From Streptomyces sp. A012304 (GTDB lineage: Bacteria > Actinomycetota > Actinomycetes > Streptomycetales > Streptomycetaceae), in assembly GCF_026008495.1 (NCBI RefSeq), contig NZ_BQUN01000003.1, positions 62,001-126,000 on the forward strand: a DNA stretch of 64,000 bases. Direction: 5' to 3'. Below the pieces are notes generated by a model. It ran no database searches. It had not been told where the DNA came from and was given only the letters and a program-made list of their open reading frames with translations. Of this stretch, positions 42,691-51,436 are shown piece after piece (positions within the stretch are counted from its first letter, which is position 1; each line of letters starts with the position of its first letter). The translations under genes and the position numbers were made by a program.

Positions 42691-43951
42691 TCGACACCGT
42701 GACCTTCTCGTCGTTCCTCAGCTCTGTGACCAACTGCTTCACCTTCGCCTTGTCCCAGACCAGGTTGCCGCCGGAGGAACCGGAGATCGGCATGTTCATC
42801 GACTTGCCGTCGCCGCCGCTGACGCCCTTCATCGCCCAGAACATCGACGCCAGGTCGTACAGGCCCATGTCCTTGTCGACGATCAGCGAGTCCAGGCCCG
42901 CGCCCATGGTCGGGTAGAGCTTGAACGGGTTCAGGATCGTGCCCGGGGTGGCCACCTGGTTGGCGAGGGCGGAGAGGAACTTCTGCTGGTTCTTCGTGCG
43001 GTCCAGGTCGGAGCCCGCGAGCGCGTACCGGGTGCGGACGAAGGCGAGGGCCTGCTCGCCGTTCAGGGTCTGCTTGCCCTTCTTGAGGTCCGCGCCGGAC
43101 TTGGTGTCCTTGATGTCCTGCGGGATGTCCATCTCGACGCCGCCGACCGCGTCCACGATGTTCGCGAAGCCGGCGAAGCCGATCTCGACGTAGTGGTCGA
43201 TGCGCAGACCGGTGTTGAACTCGACGGTCCGCACGAGCAGTTCGGGCCCGTCCTCGGCGTAGGCGGAGTTCAGCTTGGTGTGCCGGCCCGTGCCCTCGTA
43301 CCGCTTGCCGGACTCCGAGCCGACGAAGCTCGGGATCTCCACGTCGGAGTCGCGGGGCAGGGAGATCAGCGTGTCGCCGTTGTCGCCGACGTGCAGGATC
43401 ATCATCGAGTCCGTGCGCTTGCCGTCGGCGGACCCGGTGTGCAGTTCCTTCTTCTCCTCGGCGGACATGCCCTCACGGCTGTCGGAGCCGACGATCAGGT
43501 AGTTGGTGCCCTTGCCCTCCTCGGGCCGGTCGATGACCTTCGACAGGTCGACCTCCCGCTTGAGCTTGGAGTCGGCCCAGAAGTACGTCGAGACGGTCGT
43601 CACCACCAGCACGGTCGTGACGGTGATCGCCGTCCACTTGATGCGGCGCCGCCAGTTCGGCGCGGGACGCGGACCCCCGCCACCCGCCCCGCCTCCGCCG
43701 CCGGGCCCACCGTAGACCTGGCCCGTGTTGTAGCCGCTGTCGTACCCGGTGTTCCGGGCGTTCGTGAAGTCACCGTGTCCCTGGCCGTCGACGTACGACG
43801 GCTGCTGCGGGACGCCGCCGTGCGGCGGGGCGGCCGGCCCGCGACGGACCTGGCGCATCACGCGCGCGCTCTCCGGCTGTGCGCTCGCGCTGCCGCCGCC
43901 GTACCGGCTGCCGCGGTTGTCGTCGGACCATCGCTCGGGCCAATCGTTCAT
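42683..43951 (-). CDS. LytR-CpsA-Psr (LCP) family protein 1
   Basis: 422 residues. A cytoplasmic N-terminus of about 115 residues rich in Gly/Pro/Tyr, a membrane helix (IKWTAITVTTVLVVTTVSTYFWA), then the extracellular LCP domain. LCP landmarks: TNYLIVGSDSREG, ISLPRDSDVEIPSF, HTKLNSAYAEDGPELLVRTVE, IDHYVEIGFAGFANIVDAVGGVEMDIP and LNGEQALAFVRTRY...DLDRTKNQQKFLSAL. No LytR_C domain. LCP enzymes transfer lipid-linked glycopolymers onto peptidoglycan, using the conserved Arg/Asp residues. First of five LCP genes in 10 kb. The ATG at 43951 is the only good start. Confidence 0.92.
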   Translation of the reverse strand: MNDWPERWSDDNRGSRYGGGSASAQPESARVMRQVRRGPAAPPHGGVPQQPSYVDGQGHGDFTNARNTGYDSGYNTGQVYGGPGGGGGAGGGGPRPAPNWRRRIKWTAITVTTVLVVTTVSTYFWADSKLKREVDLSKVIDRPEEGKGTNYLIVGSDSREGMSAEEKKELHTGSADGKRTDSMMILHVGDNGDTLISLPRDSDVEIPSFVGSESGKRYEGTGRHTKLNSAYAEDGPELLVRTVEFNTGLRIDHYVEIGFAGFANIVDAVGGVEMDIPQDIKDTKSGADLKKGKQTLNGEQALAFVRTRYALAGSDLDRTKNQQKFLSALANQVATPGTILNPFKLYPTMGAGLDSLIVDKDMGLYDLASMFWAMKGVSGGDGKSMNMPISGSSGGNLVWDKAKVKQLVTELRNDEKVTVSSE

Positions 43952-44071
43952 GCGCCTTAGTGTGCCGGTCCAGGCTGTATGCCTTACAAGGGTCGTCGGA
44001 AAATAAGAGCGCCGCTGTTGCCAAGCTGACACAAAATCCCGCCTTGTCCCCCTCGGCATAAGGTGGAGGAC

Positions 44072-44629
44072 ATGACAGACCAGGTCACCGCAGCGGAGTC
44101 GGGCACCTCGGACATACCGGGCAAGCCCACGTCCGCGTCCCGTACCACCCTGAGCCACATCATGACCCACAGCGACACCAACCTCCTGGGCACGGTGCAC
44201 GGCGGGGTGATCATGAAGCTCGTCGACGACGCGGCGGGCGCCGTCGCCGGCCGGCACTCCGGCGGGCCCGCCGTCACCGCGTCCATGGACGAGATGGCGT
44301 TCCTGGAGCCGGTCCGCGTCGGTGACCTCGTCCATGTGAAGGCCCAGGTCAACTGGACCGGCCGCACCTCCATGGAGGTCGGCGTACGGGTCCTCGCGGA
44401 GCGCTGGAACGAGTCCGCGCCGCCCACCCACGTCGGCTCCGCCTACCTCGTCTTCGCCGCGGTCGACGCCGACGGCAAGCCCCGCCGCGTCCCCCCGGTC
44501 CTCCCGGAGACCGACCGCGACCGCCGCCGCCACCAGGAAGCCCAGATCCGCCGCACCCACCGCCTGGCCCGCCGCCAGGCCATCATGGCCCTGCGCGAAC
44601 AGCGAGCGGCCGAGGGCCTCGACGGCTGA
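44072..44629 (+). CDS. acyl-CoA thioesterase (hotdog fold)
   Basis: 185 residues, YciA/BACH-like: TTLSHIMTHSDTNLLGTVHGGVIMKLVDDAAGAVAGRH (the HGG motif with catalytic Asp), ASMDEMAFLEPVRVGDLVHVKAQVNWTGRTSMEVGVRVLAE and a basic C-terminal helix (DRDRRRHQEAQIRRTHRLARR). It hydrolyses acyl-CoA thioesters. TAAGGT at 44059-44064, seven nt before the ATG, suggests a leaderless mRNA; GGAGG is only 2 nt from the ATG, too close to act as a normal ribosome-binding site. Confidence 0.87.
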   Translation: MTDQVTAAESGTSDIPGKPTSASRTTLSHIMTHSDTNLLGTVHGGVIMKLVDDAAGAVAGRHSGGPAVTASMDEMAFLEPVRVGDLVHVKAQVNWTGRTSMEVGVRVLAERWNESAPPTHVGSAYLVFAAVDADGKPRRVPPVLPETDRDRRRHQEAQIRRTHRLARRQAIMALREQRAAEGLDG

Positions 44630-44676
44630 CCCCCGCCGTCGCGCGCCGCCCGGCGGCTCGGCCCGGGCCCCGCGAT

Positions 44677-44704
44677 GCCGGGACGATCCAGACGACAGGG
44701 CCTA
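44677..44704. repeat. copy 1 of a 3'-end palindromic element
   Basis: 28 nt matching 53157-53184 at 25 positions (shared core GACGATCC/GATGATCC and ACGACAGGGCCTA). It ends exactly with the stop codon of the leftward LCP gene. The left arm of the palindrome is degenerate here. Confidence 0.75.
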
Positions 44705-46165
44705 ACGGCACCCCACCTCGTCCCCCCGCACCACGCCCTGTGCCTCGAGGACCGGGTTATGGGGTTTCACCTTGCGCACCGGGCTCGAGGCCGTTCCCAC
44801 GGTCACCTTCAGGGTCGGGCCCAGGGACTTCACGGGACGCAGTTCGCTGCCGGGGAGGGCTGCGGCCAGGGACTTGGCGGAGCGGTCCCAGCGGGGGTCG
44901 TAGCTGATGACCGTGCGCCGCGCCGTGCGGTCCGCGGCGGTGCTCGGCCGGCCGGTGGTGGAGAAACCGACGGCGGCGAGCGCCGCGTCCATCCGCTTGG
45001 CGAGGCCGGGCGTGCGGGTGCCGTTCTCGACGTGCACCCGGATCCGCCGCGGTTCCACCTCCACCCGCGGTGTGACGTCGCGCACCCGGGACCGCTCCAC
45101 GGCCAGCGGCTTGTCCTCGCGCAGGGACTTGAAGAGCCGCTCCGACTTGACCGGGTCCCACTTCACGGTCGAGCCGATGCCCTTCACGGCGTATTCCATC
45201 CGCATGATGGGGACGGTCGTGAACTCCGAGGAGGACGGGGAGAAGGTGCGCATCGCCCGGCCGAGGTCGAGCAACTCGTCCGTGCCGAAGCCACGGTCGG
45301 CGCGGACCGAGCCGAGCACCGCCCGCGTCACGTCCCGGAACCGCAGCGGGTTCAGCAGGATCCCGGACGAGGTCGCCCGGTCGATCAGCGCGGCCATGAA
45401 CCGCTGCTGACGCTTCATCCGCCCGAGGTCCGAGGAGGCGTCGGCGTGCCGGGAGCGCACGTACTGCAACGCCGCGCCGCCCTTCAGCGTGTGCGTGCCG
45501 GGTGGCAGGTCGAGGCCCGTGTAGGTGTCCTTCAGCGGCTCGGCGGTGCAGACCTTCACGCCGCCGAGGACGTCGACGGTCTTCATGAAGCTGGTGAAGT
45601 CGACCTCCAGATAGTGGTCGATCTTCACATGGGTCATGTGCTCCACCGTCCGCACGGTCAGCTGCGGCCCGCCCTCCGCGTACGCCGCGTTGATCTTGAT
45701 GGGGTGCCCGGCGTGCGTCTCCCCGGTGGTGCCGTCGGTGTGCGGGGGCGTCTGCGCGTACGAGTCGCGCGGCAGGCTCACCACGCTGGCCCGCTCCCGG
45801 TCCTCCGAGATGTGCACGATCATCAGCGTGTCCGTGCAGTGGCAGGGCGCGCCGCCCAGCCGGTAGCGCCGCCGCTCCTCCGGCGTGATCCGCTCGCGGC
45901 CGTCGGTGCCGACGAGCAGCACGTTCATCCCGTGCCCGGCCCGCGGACGGTTCTTCATGTCCTTGAAGGCGTCGACCCGGGCGATGTTCGAGTCCAGGCT
46001 GCTGACCACCGAGTGGCCGATGCCCGCGGAGGCCATGATCACCACCGACAGCGTCATCGTCGCCCGCATGGCCCAGCGGGGACGTCTCCTGCGGACGGGC
46101 GGCCGCAGCGGCGGGCGGCGTGGGGGCCGGGAGGCGGCGGAGGACCGGGGCGGGGTGGGGGGCAT
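44702..46165 (-). CDS. LCP family protein 2 with LytR_C domain
   Basis: 487 residues. A short Pro/Arg-rich cytoplasmic N-terminus, helix (ATMTLSVVIMASAGIGHSVV), LCP domain (MNVLLVGTDGRERITPEE, SVVSLPRDSYAQTPPH, HPIKINAAYAEGGPQLTVRTVEHMTHVKIDHYLEVDFTSFMKTVDVLGGVKV, LKGGAALQYVRSRHADASSDLGRMKRQQRFMAAL). A C-terminal LytR_C domain follows (RRIRVHVENGTRTPGLAKRMDAALAAVGFSTTGRPS). The segment GGAPCHCTDTLMIVHI has two close cysteines not seen in the others. The ATG at 46165 has GGAGG 8 nt upstream. Divergent from the GT2 gene. Confidence 0.9.
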   Translation of the reverse strand: MPPTPPRSSAASRPPRRPPLRPPVRRRRPRWAMRATMTLSVVIMASAGIGHSVVSSLDSNIARVDAFKDMKNRPRAGHGMNVLLVGTDGRERITPEERRRYRLGGAPCHCTDTLMIVHISEDRERASVVSLPRDSYAQTPPHTDGTTGETHAGHPIKINAAYAEGGPQLTVRTVEHMTHVKIDHYLEVDFTSFMKTVDVLGGVKVCTAEPLKDTYTGLDLPPGTHTLKGGAALQYVRSRHADASSDLGRMKRQQRFMAALIDRATSSGILLNPLRFRDVTRAVLGSVRADRGFGTDELLDLGRAMRTFSPSSSEFTTVPIMRMEYAVKGIGSTVKWDPVKSERLFKSLREDKPLAVERSRVRDVTPRVEVEPRRIRVHVENGTRTPGLAKRMDAALAAVGFSTTGRPSTAADRTARRTVISYDPRWDRSAKSLAAALPGSELRPVKSLGPTLKVTVGTASSPVRKVKPHNPVLEAQGVVRGDEVGCR

Positions 46166-46297
46166 GCGGGTCACCTCCGGGCGACGGCCGTACGAGGGGG
46201 AGCCGTGAGCACAGTAGGCCGATACGATCTGTCGCCCGGCGCAGCGGACCCGGCGGGGCGCACCGGTGTCCCCCGTTCGCGGTAACGTGAGCCCCCT

Positions 46298-47332
46298 ATG
46301 AACGCCAAGTCCGACGTGCAGCTCCCCGCCGTGTCCGTCATCATGCCCGTCCTCAACGAGGAGCGGCATCTGCGCGGAGCCGTCCAAGCGATCCTCGCGC
46401 AGGAGTACGCCGGCGAGATGGAGGTCGTGATCGCCCTCGGTCCGTCCACGGACCGCACGGACGAGATCGCCGCCGAGCTCGTCGCCGAAGACCCGCGCGT
46501 GCACACGGTCCCCAACCCGACGGGCCGTACGCCCGCCGCGCTGAACGCCGCGATCAAGGCCTCGCGCCACCCGGTCGTCGTCCGCGTCGACGGGCACGGC
46601 ATGCTCTCGCCGAACTACATCGCCACCGCCGTACGGCTCCTGGAGGAGACCGGCGCGCAGAACGTCGGCGGCATCATGCACGCCGAGGGCGAGAACGACT
46701 GGGAGCACGCCGTCGCCGCCGCCATGACCTCGAAGATCGGCGTCGGCAACGCCGCCTTCCACACGGGCGGTCAGGCGGGCCCGGCCGAGACGGTGTACCT
46801 CGGTGTCTTCCGGCGTGAGGCGCTGGAACAGCAGGGCGGCTACAACGAGGAGTTCATCCGCGCCCAGGACTGGGAGCTGAACTTCCGCATCCGCGAGGCG
46901 GGCGGGCTGATCTGGTTCTCGCCCGAGCTGAAGGTGTCGTACCGGCCGCGGCCCAGCGTCAAGGCGCTCGCCAAGCAGTACAAGGACTACGGCCGCTGGC
47001 GGCACGTCGTCGCCCGCTACCACGAGGGCTCCATCAACCTGCGCTACCTCGCCCCGCCGACCGCCGTGTGCGCGATAGCGGCGGGCCTGGTCGTGGGCGC
47101 GGCCGTCACCCCGCTCGGTTTCGTCGTGCCCGGCGGCTACCTCGCGGCGATCGTCGCCGGGTCGGTTCCGGCCGGCAAGGGCCTGCCGCTGAAGGCGCGC
47201 CTGCGGATCCCCGTGGCCCTCGCCACCATGCACATGTCGTGGGGCTGGGGCTTCCTGACCAGCCCGAAGTCGCTGGCCAGGAAGGTCATCGCCTCCCGCC
47301 GTCCCGCGGTCCTCAGCGCCGAGACGCGCTGA
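46298..47332 (+). CDS. glycosyltransferase family 2, ExoA/succinoglycan type
   Basis: 344 residues. GT-A domain: VSVIMPVLNEERHLRGAVQAILAQEYAGEMEVVIALGPSTDRT, VVVRVDGHGMLSPNYIATAV (the DxD equivalent is VDGHG), and FIRAQDWELNFRIREAGGLIWFSPELKVSYRPR with the catalytic ED-like QDWE. Two membrane helices near the C-terminus (AVCAIAAGLVVGAAVTPLGFVV, GGYLAAIVAGSVP). Probably extends a lipid-linked glycan in the cytoplasmic leaflet. Flanked by LCP genes on both sides, which supports a role in the polymer those enzymes attach. No ribosome-binding site; TAACGT lies 9 nt before the ATG. Confidence 0.88.
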   Translation: MNAKSDVQLPAVSVIMPVLNEERHLRGAVQAILAQEYAGEMEVVIALGPSTDRTDEIAAELVAEDPRVHTVPNPTGRTPAALNAAIKASRHPVVVRVDGHGMLSPNYIATAVRLLEETGAQNVGGIMHAEGENDWEHAVAAAMTSKIGVGNAAFHTGGQAGPAETVYLGVFRREALEQQGGYNEEFIRAQDWELNFRIREAGGLIWFSPELKVSYRPRPSVKALAKQYKDYGRWRHVVARYHEGSINLRYLAPPTAVCAIAAGLVVGAAVTPLGFVVPGGYLAAIVAGSVPAGKGLPLKARLRIPVALATMHMSWGWGFLTSPKSLARKVIASRRPAVLSAETR

Positions 47333-47376
47333 GAGCCCCGGGAGACGCAGGACGCAGCACGCAGAAGGCTGTCACC

Positions 47377-47407
47377 GGACCCGGACTACCAGGTGTAGTC
47401 CGGGTCC
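47377..47407. terminator. hairpin overlapping the stop codon of LCP 3
   Basis: A 13-bp perfect stem (47377-47389 with 47395-47407) with a CAGGT loop, between convergent genes. The right arm encodes the last residues of the LCP protein, so the terminator lies partly inside the coding sequence. Confidence 0.7.
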
Positions 47408-49302
47408 ACGTGCATGCACTGGCTGGTGTCGGAGGCGTTCATCGCCCGCGCCGACTCCGGGGTCGTGTCGTCCTGCGCGGGCGCCTCGTACGTCGTCCCC
47501 GTCCGCCAGTCGGCGCCCACGAACAGCGTGACGCCGGAGACGTCGGTGGACTTCTTCACCGCGCTCGCCGGGATGCCCAGCGCCTTCGCCACCCGCTCGG
47601 CGTCGCCCTGGAGGTCGGCGCTCGGGTAGCGGACCACCGTCGTCTTCTCCGCGGTGGCCGGCGTGTTGTCCGCCACGGCCTCGGTGAAGCCCTGGTCGAC
47701 CAGCAGCCTCGCCACCGTGTTCGCCCGCCCGCGGGCCGAGCCCAGCTCGTCGGTGTAGGTGCTGTTGCGGACCTGCACCGCGATCTCACCGTCGGCGGCG
47801 GCCTGGTCGCCGGGGGAGGGCGAGGCGGTCGGGGTGGCGCCGGCGGTCGGGGTGGCACCCGCGGCCGGGGTGGCGCCGGCCGTGGGCTGAGCGGCGTCCT
47901 CGGTGCCCTTGGCGTCCTTGCCGTCCAGGGCGATGTCCTCGCGCACCAGCCGGAACAACTGCTGCGCGTCCTCGGTGGGCTCCACCCGGCTGCCGACATA
48001 GCGGTTGGGCATCGTCGTCATGGTGATGCGCTCGGTGGGCACCTTCTGCAGCTCGGTCGCCAGGTCGTACATCTTCTTGATGCTGTCCAGGCCGTCGTCG
48101 ACGGTGATCGCCTCGGTGGCCGCCTCGGCGAGCCTGCGCAGCGCGTTCGGGTTGGACAGCCTGGCCTCGGAGCGCAGCTGACGGACCATCGAGTTCATGT
48201 ACATGTGCTGCGCCTTGGCCCGGGCCAGGTCGGTGTCGTCCTCGAAGCCGTAGCGGGTGCGCAGCCACTGCAGGGCCTGCTTGCCCTTGATGTCGTGGGT
48301 GCCCTTGGCCAGCTTCAGACCGGAGCCCTTGCCGTCGCGGGTGTGCGAGTACACGTTGGCGTCCACGCACACCGGTACGCCGCCGATCGCGTCCGCCATC
48401 GACACCACACCCGCGAAGTCGATCATCATGAAGTGGTCGATGTGGATGTCGGTGAGCTTCTCCCACGTGGCCACCGTGCAGCCCGGACCGCCGCGGCTGA
48501 GCGAGCTGTTGGTCATCGCCCGCTCCAGCGCCTTGTACACGTGCCCGTCGTCGGGGTCCGTGCACTTGGGGATGGACAGCAGGGTGTCGCGGGGCATGCT
48601 CACCACCGACATGTTGCTGCGGTCCGCCGAGACGTGCAGCAGCATCTGCACATCGGCGAGCGGGGGACCGTTGAAGGTGTCCCGGGCGCCGCCGAGCTTC
48701 TGGTTCTCCTCGCTGTCCCGGGCGTCGGAACCGATCAGCAGGATGTTCAGCGCCTTCTGGCCGGCCGCGTTGGCCTTGGTGTCGGCCGCCCGGTCCTTGG
48801 CGTCACCCAGGTTCAGGTCGTCGCTCTTGATGTTGGCGTTGAGCCGCTCGTAGTAGAGGTAGCCGGCGCCCGCCCCGCCGAGTATGACCAGCGCCAGCAC
48901 CGTCGCCGACCAGCGCAGCACGCGCCGTCTGCGCCGTCTGCGGCCGGGTCTGTGCCCGTCGCCCGCACCACCGGAGTCGCCCGTACCGCCGGAGTCCTCG
49001 GCGTCGGTGGCTTCACCGGCGTCGGAGGCGTCGTCCGTGGTCCCGGCGTCCTTCGCGTCGGCGGGGTCCTCAGCGGTGGCGTCCGCGGCGTCGTCGGCGG
49101 TGGCGTCGGCGTCGTCGGCGGGGGATCTCCGCCCGTCGTCGGCCGTGTCCCGGTGCCGCGTGTCGTCCGTCGTGCTCCGGTCCTGCCCGTGGTCCGTGCT
49201 CCGGCCCTGGCCCTGGCCCTGGTCCTGTTCCTGGTCCCGGACCGCCGTGGATGTCGTGTCCTCGGTCCCGGGAGCCTCCCCCCGCACACTGCTCCGCGCC
49301 AC
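47386..49302 (-). CDS. LCP family protein 3 with acidic N-terminus and LytR_C domain
   Basis: 638 residues, the longest of the set. A cytoplasmic N-terminus of about 135 residues is almost entirely Asp/Ala/Thr-rich (DDADATADDAADATAEDPADAK), then basic residues and a helix (VLRWSATVLALVILGGAGAGYLYYERL). LCP domain: LNILLIGSDARDSEENQKLGG, MSVVSMPRDTLLSIPKC, IHIDHFMMIDFAGVVSMADAIGGVPVCV and IKGKQALQWLRTRYGFEDDTDLARAKAQHMYMNSM. After a Thr/Ala/Pro linker comes a LytR_C domain (IAVQVRNSTYTDELGSARGRANTVARLLVDQGF). Start: the GTG at 49302 with a GGGGA-rich upstream. The end overlaps a terminator hairpin. Confidence 0.9.
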   Translation of the reverse strand: MARSSVRGEAPGTEDTTSTAVRDQEQDQGQGQGRSTDHGQDRSTTDDTRHRDTADDGRRSPADDADATADDAADATAEDPADAKDAGTTDDASDAGEATDAEDSGGTGDSGGAGDGHRPGRRRRRRRVLRWSATVLALVILGGAGAGYLYYERLNANIKSDDLNLGDAKDRAADTKANAAGQKALNILLIGSDARDSEENQKLGGARDTFNGPPLADVQMLLHVSADRSNMSVVSMPRDTLLSIPKCTDPDDGHVYKALERAMTNSSLSRGGPGCTVATWEKLTDIHIDHFMMIDFAGVVSMADAIGGVPVCVDANVYSHTRDGKGSGLKLAKGTHDIKGKQALQWLRTRYGFEDDTDLARAKAQHMYMNSMVRQLRSEARLSNPNALRRLAEAATEAITVDDGLDSIKKMYDLATELQKVPTERITMTTMPNRYVGSRVEPTEDAQQLFRLVREDIALDGKDAKGTEDAAQPTAGATPAAGATPTAGATPTASPSPGDQAAADGEIAVQVRNSTYTDELGSARGRANTVARLLVDQGFTEAVADNTPATAEKTTVVRYPSADLQGDAERVAKALGIPASAVKKSTDVSGVTLFVGADWRTGTTYEAPAQDDTTPESARAMNASDTSQCMHVDPDYTW

Positions 49303-49337
49303 TTCCCCTGCCCTCCCCGCCCTGCGCCTGCCTGACA

Positions 49338-49377
49338 CGGGCCCGTCCCGCGTCACGTCAGACGCACGACGGGCCCG
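49338..49377 (-). terminator. terminator of LCP 4
   Basis: Two nested stems: CGGGCCCGTC/GACGGGCCCG (49338-49347, 49368-49377) and an inner GCGTC/GACGC, 21 nt beyond the stop codon of the leftward LCP 4 gene. Confidence 0.7.
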
Positions 49378-49397
49378 CAGGGTTACCTACTTGGTGA

Positions 49398-51149
49398 TTA
49401 CTTGGCGCACTCGACCTTGTCCGCCGTGGACTTGTCGACGGTGGCCGGCACCTTCGTCGGAGCGGTGAGCGAGACGCCCGCACCCTTGAAATCCTTGCCC
49501 AGCGTCAGCGTCATCGTCGGCAGCCCCTGGGCGTTCTCGACGCTCTCGCCCGGCTTGAGCGCGGTCCCCGGCAGTCCCATGACGGCGGCGAGCTTGCGCG
49601 CCTGGGCGGCCTGCTCCGGCGCGTACTCGAGCGTCGTATTGCTCAGTTCCCGCGGCGCGTTGCCCGCGTTCTCGGACTTCGTCACGCCCTCCTCGTTCTG
49701 CAGCCAGCTGAGGGTCTCCTGGGCGCTGCCGGCGGGGGCGCCGCCGTTCATCACCCGCACCCGCACCTCGGAGGCGGCGGACTGGGTGCCCTTGAGGCGG
49801 GCCGCCGCGGCCGCGGCCGCCGCGCTCTTCGACGCCTGCGCCTTCTCCTTCACCTCGGTGAAGGACACGTCGTCCCGGATCATCTGGAAGACGGTCGGCG
49901 CGGTCGACTGGTTGAGGACGACCGTCGCCTTCACCTTCTCCGCCGGGTTGTCGACCACCGGCACGGTCGTGAAGGTCAGGTTCTTGGTGTTGAGCTTGCC
50001 CAGCTCCAGACCCAGGTCCTTCAGCTTGCCGATGCTGTCCAGCTGGGAGTCGACGGTCAGCGCCTTGGTGCCCGCCTCCGCCAGCTTGATCATCTTGCTG
50101 GGGCTGGTGAGGGTGTCGTTCGACTTCAGCTTGCGCATCAGCGAGCTGAGGAACTGCTGCTGGATCCCGATCCGGCTCAGGTCGCCGCCGAAGCCCACCG
50201 AGTGCCGGGTCCGTACGAACGCCAGCGCCTGCTCGCCCTCGATGGTGTGTGTGCCCTTCGACAGCTTCAGGTGCGAGTCCGGGTCGTCGATGTCCTTGGC
50301 CAGGCACACCTCGACCCCGCCGACCGCCGTCGTCAGCGTCTTCACCGCGTTGAAGTCGGCCACCATGAAGTTGTCCGGGGTGATCCCGGTCAGCTCGGTG
50401 ACCGTGCGCATGGTGCAGCTGGGCGTACGGCCGTCCTGGCCGAGGCTCGTGTTGAAGCGGACGTTGTCCGAGCCCGGGATGACCTTCTTGGAGCCGTCCT
50501 CCTGCGTGGTCTCGCAGTCCGGGATGTCCACCAGCAGGTCGCGCGGGATGCTCAGCGCGGTCGCGTTCGTACGGTCCTTGGAGACGTGCAGCAGGATCGT
50601 GGTGTCGGCGTGGCCCACGCTGCCGGAGTCGCCGTAGCCCTCGTTGCCCGAGCCGGTGCGCTTGTCGGTGCCGATCAGCAGCAGGTTGATCGCCTTGTCC
50701 TTGCTGAAGCCGCCCGTGCTCGCGCCGTCGTCGGAGAGCGAGTTGATGTTGTCGTTGAGGTGCTCCAGGTAGAGGTAGGCCGCACCGGCCGTGCCCACCA
50801 GGACGAAGGCCATGACGCCGCCGGTCCACAGCAGGACCTTCTTCGCCTTCGACTTCTTCTTCACCGGCTGCCGACGCCCGCGCCGGCCCGGAAGCGGTTC
50901 CTCCGGCGCGGCCCGGCGGCGCCGCTGCCCCGGCACCTCCGCGGTCTCCCGGCCGGGGGCCGCCGTACGGCTCTCCTGTCCCGCCGTCCGGGCGCGTCCC
51001 GCGCGGGAGGCGCCCCTGCGGGGCGCCGGGACCGCCGGTTGCGGTGCGGAAGGGGTCAGTCGCAGTTCGTATTCGCCGGTGTCCGGATTGAGCACCCACT
51101 GGTCTGCGGGGTCGATGTTGTCCGCCCGCCCACGGCCTTGCGCGTCCAC
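49398..51149 (-). CDS. LCP family protein 4 with LytR_C domain
   Basis: 583 residues. A basic cytoplasmic N-terminus of about 105 residues, starting with an acidic NIDPADQWVLNPDTGEYELRL motif common in actinobacterial LCP proteins. Helix: VLLWTGGVMAFVLVGTAGAAYLYL. LCP domain: INLLLIGTDKRTGSGNEGYGDSGSVGHADTTILLHV, ALSIPRDLLVDIPDC, MVADFNAVKTLTTAVGGVEVCL and IEGEQALAFVRTRHSVGFGGDLSRIGIQQQFLSSL. A LytR_C domain follows an Ala-rich linker (EVRVRVMNGGAPAGSAQETLSWLQNEEGV). The GTG at 51149 has GGAGG 12 nt upstream. Same strand as LCP 5, 287 bp apart. Confidence 0.9.
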   Translation of the reverse strand: MDAQGRGRADNIDPADQWVLNPDTGEYELRLTPSAPQPAVPAPRRGASRAGRARTAGQESRTAAPGRETAEVPGQRRRRAAPEEPLPGRRGRRQPVKKKSKAKKVLLWTGGVMAFVLVGTAGAAYLYLEHLNDNINSLSDDGASTGGFSKDKAINLLLIGTDKRTGSGNEGYGDSGSVGHADTTILLHVSKDRTNATALSIPRDLLVDIPDCETTQEDGSKKVIPGSDNVRFNTSLGQDGRTPSCTMRTVTELTGITPDNFMVADFNAVKTLTTAVGGVEVCLAKDIDDPDSHLKLSKGTHTIEGEQALAFVRTRHSVGFGGDLSRIGIQQQFLSSLMRKLKSNDTLTSPSKMIKLAEAGTKALTVDSQLDSIGKLKDLGLELGKLNTKNLTFTTVPVVDNPAEKVKATVVLNQSTAPTVFQMIRDDVSFTEVKEKAQASKSAAAAAAAARLKGTQSAASEVRVRVMNGGAPAGSAQETLSWLQNEEGVTKSENAGNAPRELSNTTLEYAPEQAAQARKLAAVMGLPGTALKPGESVENAQGLPTMTLTLGKDFKGAGVSLTAPTKVPATVDKSTADKVECAK

Positions 51150-51436
51150 GGTTGTCCGAATCCTCCGTCGGGGCCACGCGGCGCCTTTCCCCCTCAGAAG
51201 GCGCTCGGGTCGTCTCGGTCACTCAGTCGCTCAGTGCACGACCCCAGGACGGACCTCGCGGCCGGGTGCACCGGATCGCTCACACTATCCGCCCAGTTCA
51301 GCGTGGAGCGACGACGGTGACAAATTCCACTTCCCTACAACCGGGCAATCCGTCCCATTTCCTTGAACTTAAGTTCGTTCGTGTGCGTCGGAAGACGTTT
51401 GGAAGGGGCTCGGGCGGGCCAGGCTTGGCAAGCGCT

